Shown in pieces: positions 1-5,559 of a stretch of DNA of 6,583 bases. Position 1 is the first letter of the stretch. The number at the start of each line of letters is the position of its first letter. The position numbers and the translations under genes were made by a program. The stretch is from contig NZ_JBGGWB010000016.1 of assembly GCF_041321155.1 (NCBI RefSeq), positions 1 to 6,583 on the forward strand, given 5' to 3'. This stretch comes from Sphingomonas sp. IW22. Its GTDB lineage: Bacteria > Pseudomonadota > Alphaproteobacteria > Sphingomonadales > Sphingomonadaceae. The notes under the pieces were generated by a model, which did not search any database, was not told the origin of the DNA, and saw only the letters and a list, made by a program, of their open reading frames with translations.

Positions 1-38
1 TGCACGTCCAGACCAACGTATTTCACTGCCTCCGTCAT
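1..38 (-). CDS. IS110/IS1111-family transposase, N-terminal fragment (cut by window edge)
   Basis: Only 12 codons are in view, reading MTEAVKYVGLDV and then the first two bases of a probable His codon. The V-G-(L/I)-D-V-H pattern near the N-terminus is the hallmark start of IS110-family DEDD transposases, where this Asp is the first catalytic residue of a RuvC-like fold. The ATG at 38-36 is preceded by GGAGG at 45-49 with 6 bases of spacing. The gene runs off the left edge, so it may be intact outside the window. IS110 versus IS1111 subgroup cannot be decided from this fragment. Confidence 0.8.
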   Translation of the reverse strand, partial: MTEAVKYVGLDV

Positions 39-51
39 GACTCGCCTCCGC

Positions 52-100
52 TGCTGAAAAATCCATCATCAGCATCTCAGATTCGAGCCTCCGAGGCTCG
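52..100 (-). other. Structured non-coding end of the left IS element (two hairpins)
   Basis: Upstream of the transposase start lie two inverted repeats. One is a 17-base near-perfect palindrome at 84-100, with 8-base arms CGAGCCTC/GAGGCTCG on the IS strand around one central base. The other is TGCTGA...TCAGCA at 52-74, with an 11-base loop. IS110-family elements carry sub-terminal repeats or a guide (bridge/seek) RNA in their non-coding ends, so this may be part of either. It is identical to 6484-6532 in the right copy. Confidence 0.45.
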
Positions 101-114
101 GGCAGTCATGGGGT

Positions 115-3084
115 CTAAGCGTCCCGGCTTTGCTGGTGGAGGCGCAGCGGCCTGAACCGCTCGCGAGGTTTGTCGATCTCGCCCCAGAGATAGTCGCCGG
201 TGAGGCCGATATGCTCCCAGCCCAGAGGGGCGACGTGGGCGAGCAGCTCGTCGGGCACGTCGACGCCGCTGCCGCGCAGATGACGGACAGCTCGGTCGAG
301 ATAGACGGTGTTCCAGAGCGTCATGGCCGCGGTGACGAGGGTCAGGCCGGAGGCGCGATGGCGCTGGTTCTCGAAGGTGCGGTCGCGCAGTTCGCCGAGG
401 CGGTTGAAGAAGATGGCGCGGGCGAGCGCGTTGCGGGCCTCGCCCTTGTTGAGAATGCTGCCGGTGCGACGACGCTGGTCGGGATCATCGAACCAGTCGA
501 GCATGAACAGGGTGCGTTCGATCCGACCTATCTCCCGCAGCGCGCGGGCGACCGAGTTCTGACGCGGGAAGCCCGCCAGCTTGCGGAGCATGACCGAGGC
601 GCTCACCGTGCCGGCGCGGATCGAGGCGGCAAGGCGCAGGGTTTCGTCCCAGTTCTCCTCGATCGCGCGGATCTTGACCGGACCGGCGACGAGCGGGCGC
701 AGCGTCGGCCACGAGTCGAGCGGCGACAGGCTGTAGAGCCGGCGCTCGTTGAGGTCGCGGATGCGGGGCGCGAAGCGGAAGCCGAGCAGATGGCACAGGC
801 CGAAGACATGATCGACCGCGCCGGCGGTATCGGTCGCATGTTCGCGGATGACCAGCTCGCTTTCATGGTCGAGCAGGCCGTCGAGGACATGCGCGGCCTC
901 GCCGGCATTGGCGGCGATGACCTTGGTGTGGAACGGCGTGAAGCGGTCGGTGACGTGGGTGTAGAACAGCACGCCTGGTTCGGTGCCATAGCGGGCGTTG
1001 TGATCGGCGCGGGCCTCGCCCTGACCACCGGCACGAAAGAACTGCCCGTCCGACGACGATGTATCGCCCGGTCCCCAGACCGCCGCGAGCGGATGCGCGG
1101 TATGGCAATCGACGATCGCCGCCAGCGCCGACAGATAGGTTTCGTCGCGCACATGCCATTCCGCCGTCCAGCGCAGGCGAGACAACGTCAGCCCGCGCGA
1201 GCTTTCGGCCATGCGGCCCAGGCCGAGGTTGGTCGCATCGGCGAGGATCGCACCCATCAGCGCGGACTGGTCGGAGGCGGGGGCGCCGCTGCGCGCATGG
1301 ACGAAACGGTCGGCGAATCCCGACCATGCGGCGACCTCGACCAGCAGATCGGTGATTCGGACGCGCGGCAGCATCGCGTAGAGCCGGGCCTTTAGCGCAT
1401 CGGCATCGTCGGACGGGGATCGCCGGATCGACGATATGAGCAACTGCCCGCGTTCGATCGTCACATCGACCAGCTCGCCCGCTGCGGCTGCGCGCTCCAC
1501 CTCCGTCATGCGCCGGGCCAACAGGGTGCGGCGTTCCTCGTACCATTTGGAAAAGTCGGTCGGCACAACCAGGCGCAGATCGCCGCTCGCGCGCATCGCT
1601 TCGAAGGCGGGCATGGGCAGCTGATAGTCGTCGAGCGTGCGATAGGCGCGGCTGCCGTCCACCCAGATGCTGCCCGAGCCGAGCCGCTCGCGCAGGTGGG
1701 CGATCACTGCGATCTCATAGGCGCGCCGGTCTATCGTCCCTTCCGCCGGCTGCACGACCTTGCGCCAGCGCGGCTTGATGAAGCTGGTCGGCACTCGCTT
1801 CGGCAGGACCGATCGACCGTCGCGGTACATCGTGCGCAGCACCTCGATCGCGCCGAGCAGCGGATCAGCCAACCGCGCGGTGCGGAAGGTGAAAGCGGCG
1901 AGAAACGTCGGGGCGAAACGCCGCACGGCGGGATAGCGTTCGACCACTTCTTCCAGCCCGTCATCGGCCGAGCGCGTCAGATCCTCGGCAAAGCGGATGC
2001 TGCGTTCGAGCTGATCCCAGCCCATCTTCGCGTCGATCGCGCGGAAGGCATCGCGCCCGCTCGCACGAGCATCTACCAGCAGGCGACCGAGCCGGGCATG
2101 GAAACGCGCGGTGTCCTTCAGCATCCGTGCCTGGCCGAGCAGCCGATCGGAGCGGGTGCGGTCGGCACGGCGGAACAGCGCGCCCACCATCTTCTCCACC
2201 ATGACCAGCGCGGCGTCGGTCAACGTCGCTTCCATCTCGATCACGGAAGCTACGAGCATGGCGAGCCGGCGCGGACGTTCGAGACGCCGCAGGTGCTGGG
2301 CGGTGACGATGCCGGCGGTCCGCGCAATGACGGCATAGCGAGCAGCATGGATACGTCGTGCTCGATCAGCCGCGATCCCGATGCCGCGCACGGTGTCGAG
2401 CCGTTCGACGATTCCCTTCAGGTTCGCGGCCGATGGTGCTTCCGGCCATTCGCGTATCCATCCTAGCCGGGTGCGCCCATCATCGTCGGAGGCGATCATG
2501 TGTTCGAGTGCGGCTTCCTGTTCGGTCGAACAGTCGCGGATCAGATTGGAATGGGCCGCCTTGCGCGCCCGTGTCCGCACGATGAGGGCGAGCCGTTCCA
2601 GCGTCGATGTCGCCGGCAGTACGATCCGGTCCGCCCGCAAGCGATCGACCATGCCTGTGACGATCGTCTCACCTCTATCAGTCGAAGCGGCAATCTCCGA
2701 TCCCAGCGCCAGCATCGCCCGTACATCCACCCGCGCGAAGGCGCGCAGACCGAGCAGAGCTTCGATCTCGGCCCGGTGTTCGCGCAATGTCGTGGGGCGC
2801 GTGGCATAGCCGGTGAAGTCGTCGGCTACGCACCCGATCTGATCGGCGAGCAGCGCGAGCATGGCGGCGGGCACCGCATCCCCCGTCAGTAGCCTGCGAC
2901 CGGGATGACGCAGGTAGCAAAGCTGCACCGCATAGCCGAGCCGGTTCGCCCCGCGCCGACGTCGCGCCACCTGTGCCAGATCGTCGGGACCGAGCGTATA
3001 GAGCCGTTCGATCGTCGCGCGATCGGCAGGCGGGTCGAAGATCACAGCACGCTGCGCGGGCGACAGGATGGTCTTGGTCGGCAT
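115..3084 (-). CDS. tnpA: Tn3-family transposase TnpA (989 aa)
   Basis: This is the replicative DDE transposase of a Tn3-family element, which binds the terminal repeats and forms cointegrates. The length matches full-size family members such as Tn21 TnpA (988 aa). A DUF4158-like N-terminal part begins with PTKTILSPAQRAVIF. The catalytic domain covers about residues 575-965. The catalytic triad can be placed as Asp679 (SSSDGQ), Asp752 (HATDTAG) and Glu882 (NKGEARN), with spacings of 73 and 130 close to those of Tn4430. I chose the ATG at 3084 because AGGAA precedes it with good spacing. A GTG six codons upstream (3102) has no clear ribosome site. The stop TAG lies inside the inner end of the terminal repeat shared by both window ends, so the C-terminus looks complete and not cut by the IS. 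No frameshift is seen. Confidence 0.95.
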   Translation of the reverse strand: MPTKTILSPAQRAVIFDPPADRATIERLYTLGPDDLAQVARRRRGANRLGYAVQLCYLRHPGRRLLTGDAVPAAMLALLADQIGCVADDFTGYATRPTTLREHRAEIEALLGLRAFARVDVRAMLALGSEIAASTDRGETIVTGMVDRLRADRIVLPATSTLERLALIVRTRARKAAHSNLIRDCSTEQEAALEHMIASDDDGRTRLGWIREWPEAPSAANLKGIVERLDTVRGIGIAADRARRIHAARYAVIARTAGIVTAQHLRRLERPRRLAMLVASVIEMEATLTDAALVMVEKMVGALFRRADRTRSDRLLGQARMLKDTARFHARLGRLLVDARASGRDAFRAIDAKMGWDQLERSIRFAEDLTRSADDGLEEVVERYPAVRRFAPTFLAAFTFRTARLADPLLGAIEVLRTMYRDGRSVLPKRVPTSFIKPRWRKVVQPAEGTIDRRAYEIAVIAHLRERLGSGSIWVDGSRAYRTLDDYQLPMPAFEAMRASGDLRLVVPTDFSKWYEERRTLLARRMTEVERAAAAGELVDVTIERGQLLISSIRRSPSDDADALKARLYAMLPRVRITDLLVEVAAWSGFADRFVHARSGAPASDQSALMGAILADATNLGLGRMAESSRGLTLSRLRWTAEWHVRDETYLSALAAIVDCHTAHPLAAVWGPGDTSSSDGQFFRAGGQGEARADHNARYGTEPGVLFYTHVTDRFTPFHTKVIAANAGEAAHVLDGLLDHESELVIREHATDTAGAVDHVFGLCHLLGFRFAPRIRDLNERRLYSLSPLDSWPTLRPLVAGPVKIRAIEENWDETLRLAASIRAGTVSASVMLRKLAGFPRQNSVARALREIGRIERTLFMLDWFDDPDQRRRTGSILNKGEARNALARAIFFNRLGELRDRTFENQRHRASGLTLVTAAMTLWNTVYLDRAVRHLRGSGVDVPDELLAHVAPLGWEHIGLTGDYLWGEIDKPRERFRPLRLHQQSRDA

Positions 3085-3088
3085 CGGC

Positions 3089-3112
3089 TTCCTGTTCGTC
3101 ACGAAACAGGAA
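3089..3112. promoter_or_regulatory. Inverted repeat upstream of the tnpA start
   Basis: TTCCTGTT (3089-3096) and AACAGGAA (3105-3112) are perfect 8-base arms around an 8-base spacer. With one bulged base the pairing extends further inward. The repeat starts 4 bases upstream of the chosen tnpA ATG and covers its ribosome-binding site. It could be an operator for the resolvase or a host repressor, or an mRNA hairpin that limits tnpA translation. The arms do not resemble the TGTGACA boxes nearby, so it may be separate from res. Confidence 0.45.
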
Positions 3113-3143
3113 AGCGTACCCGTTCATGGAGCATAGACCAGAA

Positions 3144-3219
3144 GACGGGTTATGTGACATTATCGCGATTGATCGACGGGCAATGCCGCTCCGTCACGTG
3201 AACGGACGTATATGTGACA
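3144..3219. other. res: Probable res (resolution) site between tnpA and tnpR
   Basis: Divergent Tn3-family tnpA/tnpR pairs keep their resolvase target in the shared intergenic region. Here TATGTGACA occurs at 3151-3159 and again at 3211-3219, exactly 60 bases apart, each preceded by a GACG-containing stretch (3144 and 3205). The second box pairs with CGTCAC at 3192-3197 to form a 28-bp inverted site (3192-3219), a size typical of a resolvase-dimer subsite. I could not delimit three clean subsites or the crossover dinucleotide. The last subsite overlaps the tnpR start codon, which would allow the resolvase to repress its own gene. Confidence 0.65.
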
Positions 3220-3840
3220 ACGCAGATCGGTTACGCGCGGGTGTCCAAGGCGGACGGCAGCCAGGTCCACGACCTGCAGCACGACGCGCTGGTCGCGGCC
3301 GGCGTCGATCCCGAGCATATCTATGAGGATGCCGCATCGGGCCGGCTCGACAAGCGACCGGGACTGGACGCCTGCCTGAAGGCGCTGCGCCGCGACGACA
3401 CGCTGGTCATCTGGAAACTCGATCGGCTCGGCCGCGATTTGCGCCACCTCGTCAATACGGTTGGTGATCTGACGAAGCGTGGCATCGGGTTGAAGGTGCT
3501 GGCGGGCGAAGGCGCGTCGATTGACACAACCACCGCCAACGGTCGGCTGATCTTCGCGATTTTCGCCGGCCTCGCCGAGTTCGAGCGAGAACTGATCGTC
3601 GAGCGCACGCGCGCCGGTCTGGAGTCCGCTCGGGCACGCGGTCGGCACGGCGGGCGTCCGTTCAAGATGACGCCGGCCAAACTGCGTCTCGCCCAGGCCG
3701 CGATGGGCAAACCGGAAACCAAGGTCGCGGAGCTATGCGCCGAACTCGGCGTGACGCGCCAAACACTCTACCGACACGTCACGCCGAAGGGCGAGATCAG
3801 GCCCGATGGTGAAAAGCTGTTGGCGCGAGGGCGCCGATAG
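3214..3840 (+). CDS. tnpR: Tn3-family serine resolvase TnpR (208 aa)
   Basis: This site-specific serine recombinase resolves transposition cointegrates at res. The catalytic serine is Ser11 in YARVS, with Arg9 next to it. Other active-site positions of the gamma-delta fold are present: Arg48 in DKRPG and Asp70/Arg71/Arg74 in LDRLGR. The long E helix is visible around AEFERELIVERTRAG (121-135). A C-terminal helix-turn-helix covers about residues 168-188, ending TRQTLYRHV. The length is slightly above the usual 185-200 aa because of a short basic tail. The GTG start at 3214 is forced: a TGA in frame lies five codons upstream and no other start keeps the catalytic serine. Its ribosome site is weak (only GGA), and the start lies inside a probable res subsite. 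It converges with the exporter gene, leaving 23 bases between the stops and no clear terminator hairpin. Confidence 0.95.
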   Translation: MTTQIGYARVSKADGSQVHDLQHDALVAAGVDPEHIYEDAASGRLDKRPGLDACLKALRRDDTLVIWKLDRLGRDLRHLVNTVGDLTKRGIGLKVLAGEGASIDTTTANGRLIFAIFAGLAEFERELIVERTRAGLESARARGRHGGRPFKMTPAKLRLAQAAMGKPETKVAELCAELGVTRQTLYRHVTPKGEIRPDGEKLLARGRR

Positions 3841-3863
3841 CAGTCGGCTGAAGCTGCTCAGGT

Positions 3864-4643
3864 TCAGAGCGACGATGCCGTAACGTAGGTTCCTACCGCA
3901 ATCACGACGGCGGCAAAGCCACGTTCGAGCAGCCCCTTACGGGTGCCGAGAACCTTGCCCAATGCAATACCGCCGATCGTTCCAGCGACGCCGCCCACGA
4001 CCAGCATCGCGGTCACGCTCCAGTCGACCAGCCCCGACAGGGCGTAGGACAAGGCGGTGGTCAACCCCAGCGCGCTGACGACGACCAGCGACGTGCCGAT
4101 CGCGAAGGGCAGCGGCATCGCGGTCGCGAGGATCAGCCCCGGCACGATCAGGAAGCCGCCCCCGATCCCGAAGAAGCCGGCGGCAAGCCCGACGCCCAGC
4201 CCGATCGGAACCAAGCGCGGCAGCAGCGTCGAGGCGCTATCGCGGGTCAGTCGCACGTCCGGCGCTTCCGCCGTGCGGCGCTTGCGCAACATCGACAAAC
4301 CGACGCCAATCATCAGAAGCCCGAACAGGACAAGCAGTCGCTTGCCGTCGAACGCCTTGCCCAACTCCGCCCCCAGCGCCGCGCCGATCATTCCGGAGAC
4401 GGCGAAGACACTGGCGCACCGCCATTTCACGCGGCCCGCTCGCGCATGGCCGACCAGGCTGGCAAGCGCATTGACGGTGACGGCGACAGCGGCCGTCCCG
4501 ATCGCAGCGTGCGGTGATCCGACGCCGACAACATAGATCAGGAGTGGCACGGCGAGGATCGACCCGCCTCCGCCGACAAGGCCGAGGATCAGGCCAATCA
4601 CGCCGCCCGATGCAAGCGCGGCAAGGGTGGCAGCGGTGTCCAC
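3864..4643 (-). CDS. TauE/SafE-family sulfite/sulfur-anion exporter (259 aa)
   Basis: This is an inner-membrane protein of the TauE/SafE (formerly DUF81) family. It has about eight hydrophobic segments: roughly residues 12-40, 46-65, 76-94, 103-119, 144-175, 179-199, 208-231 and 243-257. The family's internal duplication shows as two glycine-rich motifs, GLVGGGGSILAVP (21-33) and GFFGIGGGFLIVPGL (156-170). Each is followed by an AIGT motif (47-50 and 181-184). Family members move sulfite, sulfoacetate or related anions. Here, beside a persulfide dioxygenase that makes sulfite, sulfite export is the likely job, but the substrate is inferred. It starts at GTG with GAGG 5 bases upstream, overlapping the end of the rhodanese gene region, and lies 7 bases after that gene's stop. 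It is the last gene of the arsR operon. Confidence 0.88.
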   Translation of the reverse strand: MDTAATLAALASGGVIGLILGLVGGGGSILAVPLLIYVVGVGSPHAAIGTAAVAVTVNALASLVGHARAGRVKWRCASVFAVSGMIGAALGAELGKAFDGKRLLVLFGLLMIGVGLSMLRKRRTAEAPDVRLTRDSASTLLPRLVPIGLGVGLAAGFFGIGGGFLIVPGLILATAMPLPFAIGTSLVVVSALGLTTALSYALSGLVDWSVTAMLVVGGVAGTIGGIALGKVLGTRKGLLERGFAAVVIAVGTYVTASSL

Positions 4644-4650
4644 GATCGCC

Positions 4651-5169
4651 TCAGGCTGTCGCGCGCCGGTTCCAGGGCATGACGCGCAGCAGGTTGGCCA
4701 TGCCGCACCACCCCGTCACGCCCGCGAACATCAGCCCCGCCCCGACGAACGCCGACAGCCCGAAGAAGCCGGGAGCGACGAACGTGCCGAGCAGAACGCC
4801 GATCAGCACCAGCCCACCGGCGGTAATCTGCACCTGCCGCATGATTTCCAACGGCTGCGACCGATCGGCGACGGTGGGCTGTCCTGCCTGCCGCCACGCA
4901 TCGATGCCGCCGCCCAGGATATAGGCCGGCGCGCCACCCGCTGCCGCGCCGAGCTGCGCCGCATTGGCGGCGGTGCGCATCCCGGACTTGCAGTGAAAGA
5001 CGACCGGACGATCGTCGCGCGGGAGATCGCCGATCCGGTCGAGCGGCACGTTCATCGCGCCGGGAATGCGTTCGCGCGCATGCTCGTCGGCACCGCGAAT
5101 GTCGATCAGGCGCGCACCGGCATCGATCGCGGCACGGGTATCGTCGGGAGAAAGGGTCGCGAGCGTCAT
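4651..5169 (-). CDS. Membrane-anchored rhodanese with DUF2892 tail (YgaP-like, 172 aa)
   Basis: The N-terminal single rhodanese domain (about residues 4-100) has LIDIRG (21-26) and the active-site loop CKSGMRT with catalytic Cys60. This enzyme class carries sulfane sulfur as a Cys persulfide and passes it to thiols or cyanide. The C-terminal DUF2892 region has two membrane helices (about 116-133 and 137-154) and the family ending GWCGMANLLRVMPWN (153-167). Its architecture is that of E. coli YgaP. The frame stays open upstream to 5340, but that extension overlaps arsR in another frame and looks nothing like protein of this family. The ATG at 5169 has AAGGA upstream inside the end of arsR and lies 4 bases after the arsR stop, so translation is probably coupled. 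Confidence 0.93.
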   Translation of the reverse strand: MTLATLSPDDTRAAIDAGARLIDIRGADEHARERIPGAMNVPLDRIGDLPRDDRPVVFHCKSGMRTAANAAQLGAAAGGAPAYILGGGIDAWRQAGQPTVADRSQPLEIMRQVQITAGGLVLIGVLLGTFVAPGFFGLSAFVGAGLMFAGVTGWCGMANLLRVMPWNRRATA

Positions 5170-5173
5170 CGCA

Positions 5174-5491
5174 TCAATCCTTGCAGTAGAGCTGGTAGAG
5201 AGTGCCGAGCAGCGTTTCGACGCGGGCATCCGCGATGGCGTACCAGAGCGTCTGGCTCTCCCGCCGGTAGGTGACGAGACCCTCGTCGCGCATCCTGGCC
5301 AGGTGCTGCGAGCAGGCCGACTGCGACAAGCCGACATCACGGGCCAGATCGCCGACCGTCATCTCGCCATGCTCGACCAGCTTGCACAGCAGCATCAGCC
5401 GGCGAGCATTGCCGATCGCCTTCAGCGTGTCGGCGACCTGCCCGGCCTTCGCCTCGAATGTCGCCAGGTCCATCGGCGGTTTGAGCATCAT
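5174..5491 (-). CDS. bigR: ArsR/SmtB-family persulfide-responsive repressor, BigR/SqrR type (105 aa)
   Basis: This is a small winged-helix repressor. From the ATG at 5491, the DNA-binding helices are near residues 44-68 (MTVGDLARDVGLSQS, then QHLARMR), followed by a wing around GLVTYRRESQTLWYAI. The metal-site motif of arsenic/zinc sensors (ELCVCDL) is replaced by EMTVGDL. Instead, Cys36 in LMLLCKL and Cys103 near the C-terminus match the pair that forms a disulfide or polysulfide bridge in BigR and SqrR. An extra Cys60 sits in the recognition helix. Start choice: GGAG lies 5 bases before the ATG at 5491, whereas the GTG at 5497 is too close to it to use it. The gene leads the operon and faces the dioxygenase gene. 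The symbol is assigned from family likeness and context, not from a search. Confidence 0.88.
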   Translation of the reverse strand: MMLKPPMDLATFEAKAGQVADTLKAIGNARRLMLLCKLVEHGEMTVGDLARDVGLSQSACSQHLARMRDEGLVTYRRESQTLWYAIADARVETLLGTLYQLYCKD

Positions 5492-5508
5492 CGCCACTCC
5501 ATTAGGTG

Positions 5509-5536
5509 TTGCTTATGTAGCACCAGCTAATATATT
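5509..5536 (+). promoter_or_regulatory. Candidate promoter for the persulfide dioxygenase gene
   Basis: A TTGCTT -35 box at 5509-5514 and a TATATT -10 box at 5531-5536 are 16 bases apart. The -10 box lies inside the palindrome 5526-5539, so repressor binding there would block the polymerase. A strong ribosome site, GGAG at 5550-5553, follows before the ATG at 5560. Confidence 0.5.
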
Positions 5537-5541
5537 AGCAA
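5514..5541 (-). promoter_or_regulatory. Candidate promoter for the arsR-rhodanese-exporter operon
   Basis: On the minus strand TTGCTA (5541-5536) and TACATA (5519-5514) are 16 bases apart, giving a plausible -35/-10 pair. It overlaps the plus-strand promoter almost entirely, so one operator could control both transcripts. Confidence 0.45.
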
Positions 5542-5548
5542 GCGCTAA
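5526..5548. promoter_or_regulatory. Palindromic operator between arsR and the dioxygenase gene
   Basis: GCTAATATATTAGC at 5526-5539 is a perfect 14-bp palindrome. Its right arm TTAGC (5535-5539) pairs again with GCTAA at 5544-5548, giving three related half-sites in 23 bases. AT-rich inverted repeats in a divergent intergenic region are the usual targets of ArsR-family dimers, and this is the only AT-rich patch in the cargo region. Binding by the neighbouring repressor is inferred. Confidence 0.7.
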
Positions 5549-5559
5549 CGGAGAAAATC

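Larger units (their letters stand above)
1..120 (-). repeat. Left copy of a 120-bp perfect inverted repeat (5' end of an IS110-family element)
   Basis: These 120 bases are the exact reverse complement of 6464-6583, with no mismatch. The match stops at position 120/6464, because the next base inward differs. The outer part encodes the start of an IS110-type transposase and the middle part is its upstream non-coding end. The innermost bases (CTAAG at 115-119) look like the inner end of a Tn3-family terminal repeat. Both copies face outward. The window ends inside both, so neither element can be fully described. An assembly that breaks at a repeated IS would also give this symmetry. Confidence 0.9.

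Noticed and set aside
130..1395. A 421-codon open frame on the plus strand, antisense to tnpA
   Set aside because: It lies wholly inside the confident tnpA gene, has no recognisable motif, and long antisense frames are common in GC-rich coding DNA.
1696..2466. A 256-codon plus-strand open frame antisense to tnpA
   Set aside because: Same reason: full overlap with tnpA, composition of an out-of-frame translation, no domain or ribosome site.
3841..3863. Terminator between convergent tnpR and exporter genes
   Set aside because: The 23 bases hold no convincing stem-loop or T-tract.
4627..5274. A 215-codon plus-strand open frame across the rhodanese gene
   Set aside because: It is antisense to the rhodanese and arsR genes, both of which have clear family motifs and coupled starts.
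5170..5340. N-terminal extension of the rhodanese frame to 5340
   Set aside because: It overlaps arsR out of frame and reads as Arg/Ser/Thr-rich low-complexity protein. The internal ATG at 5169 has a ribosome site and the expected domain start.
5174..5491. Arsenic-resistance regulator
   Set aside because: The ArsR metal motif is missing and no arsenate reductase or arsenite pump is nearby. The neighbours are all sulfur-handling genes.
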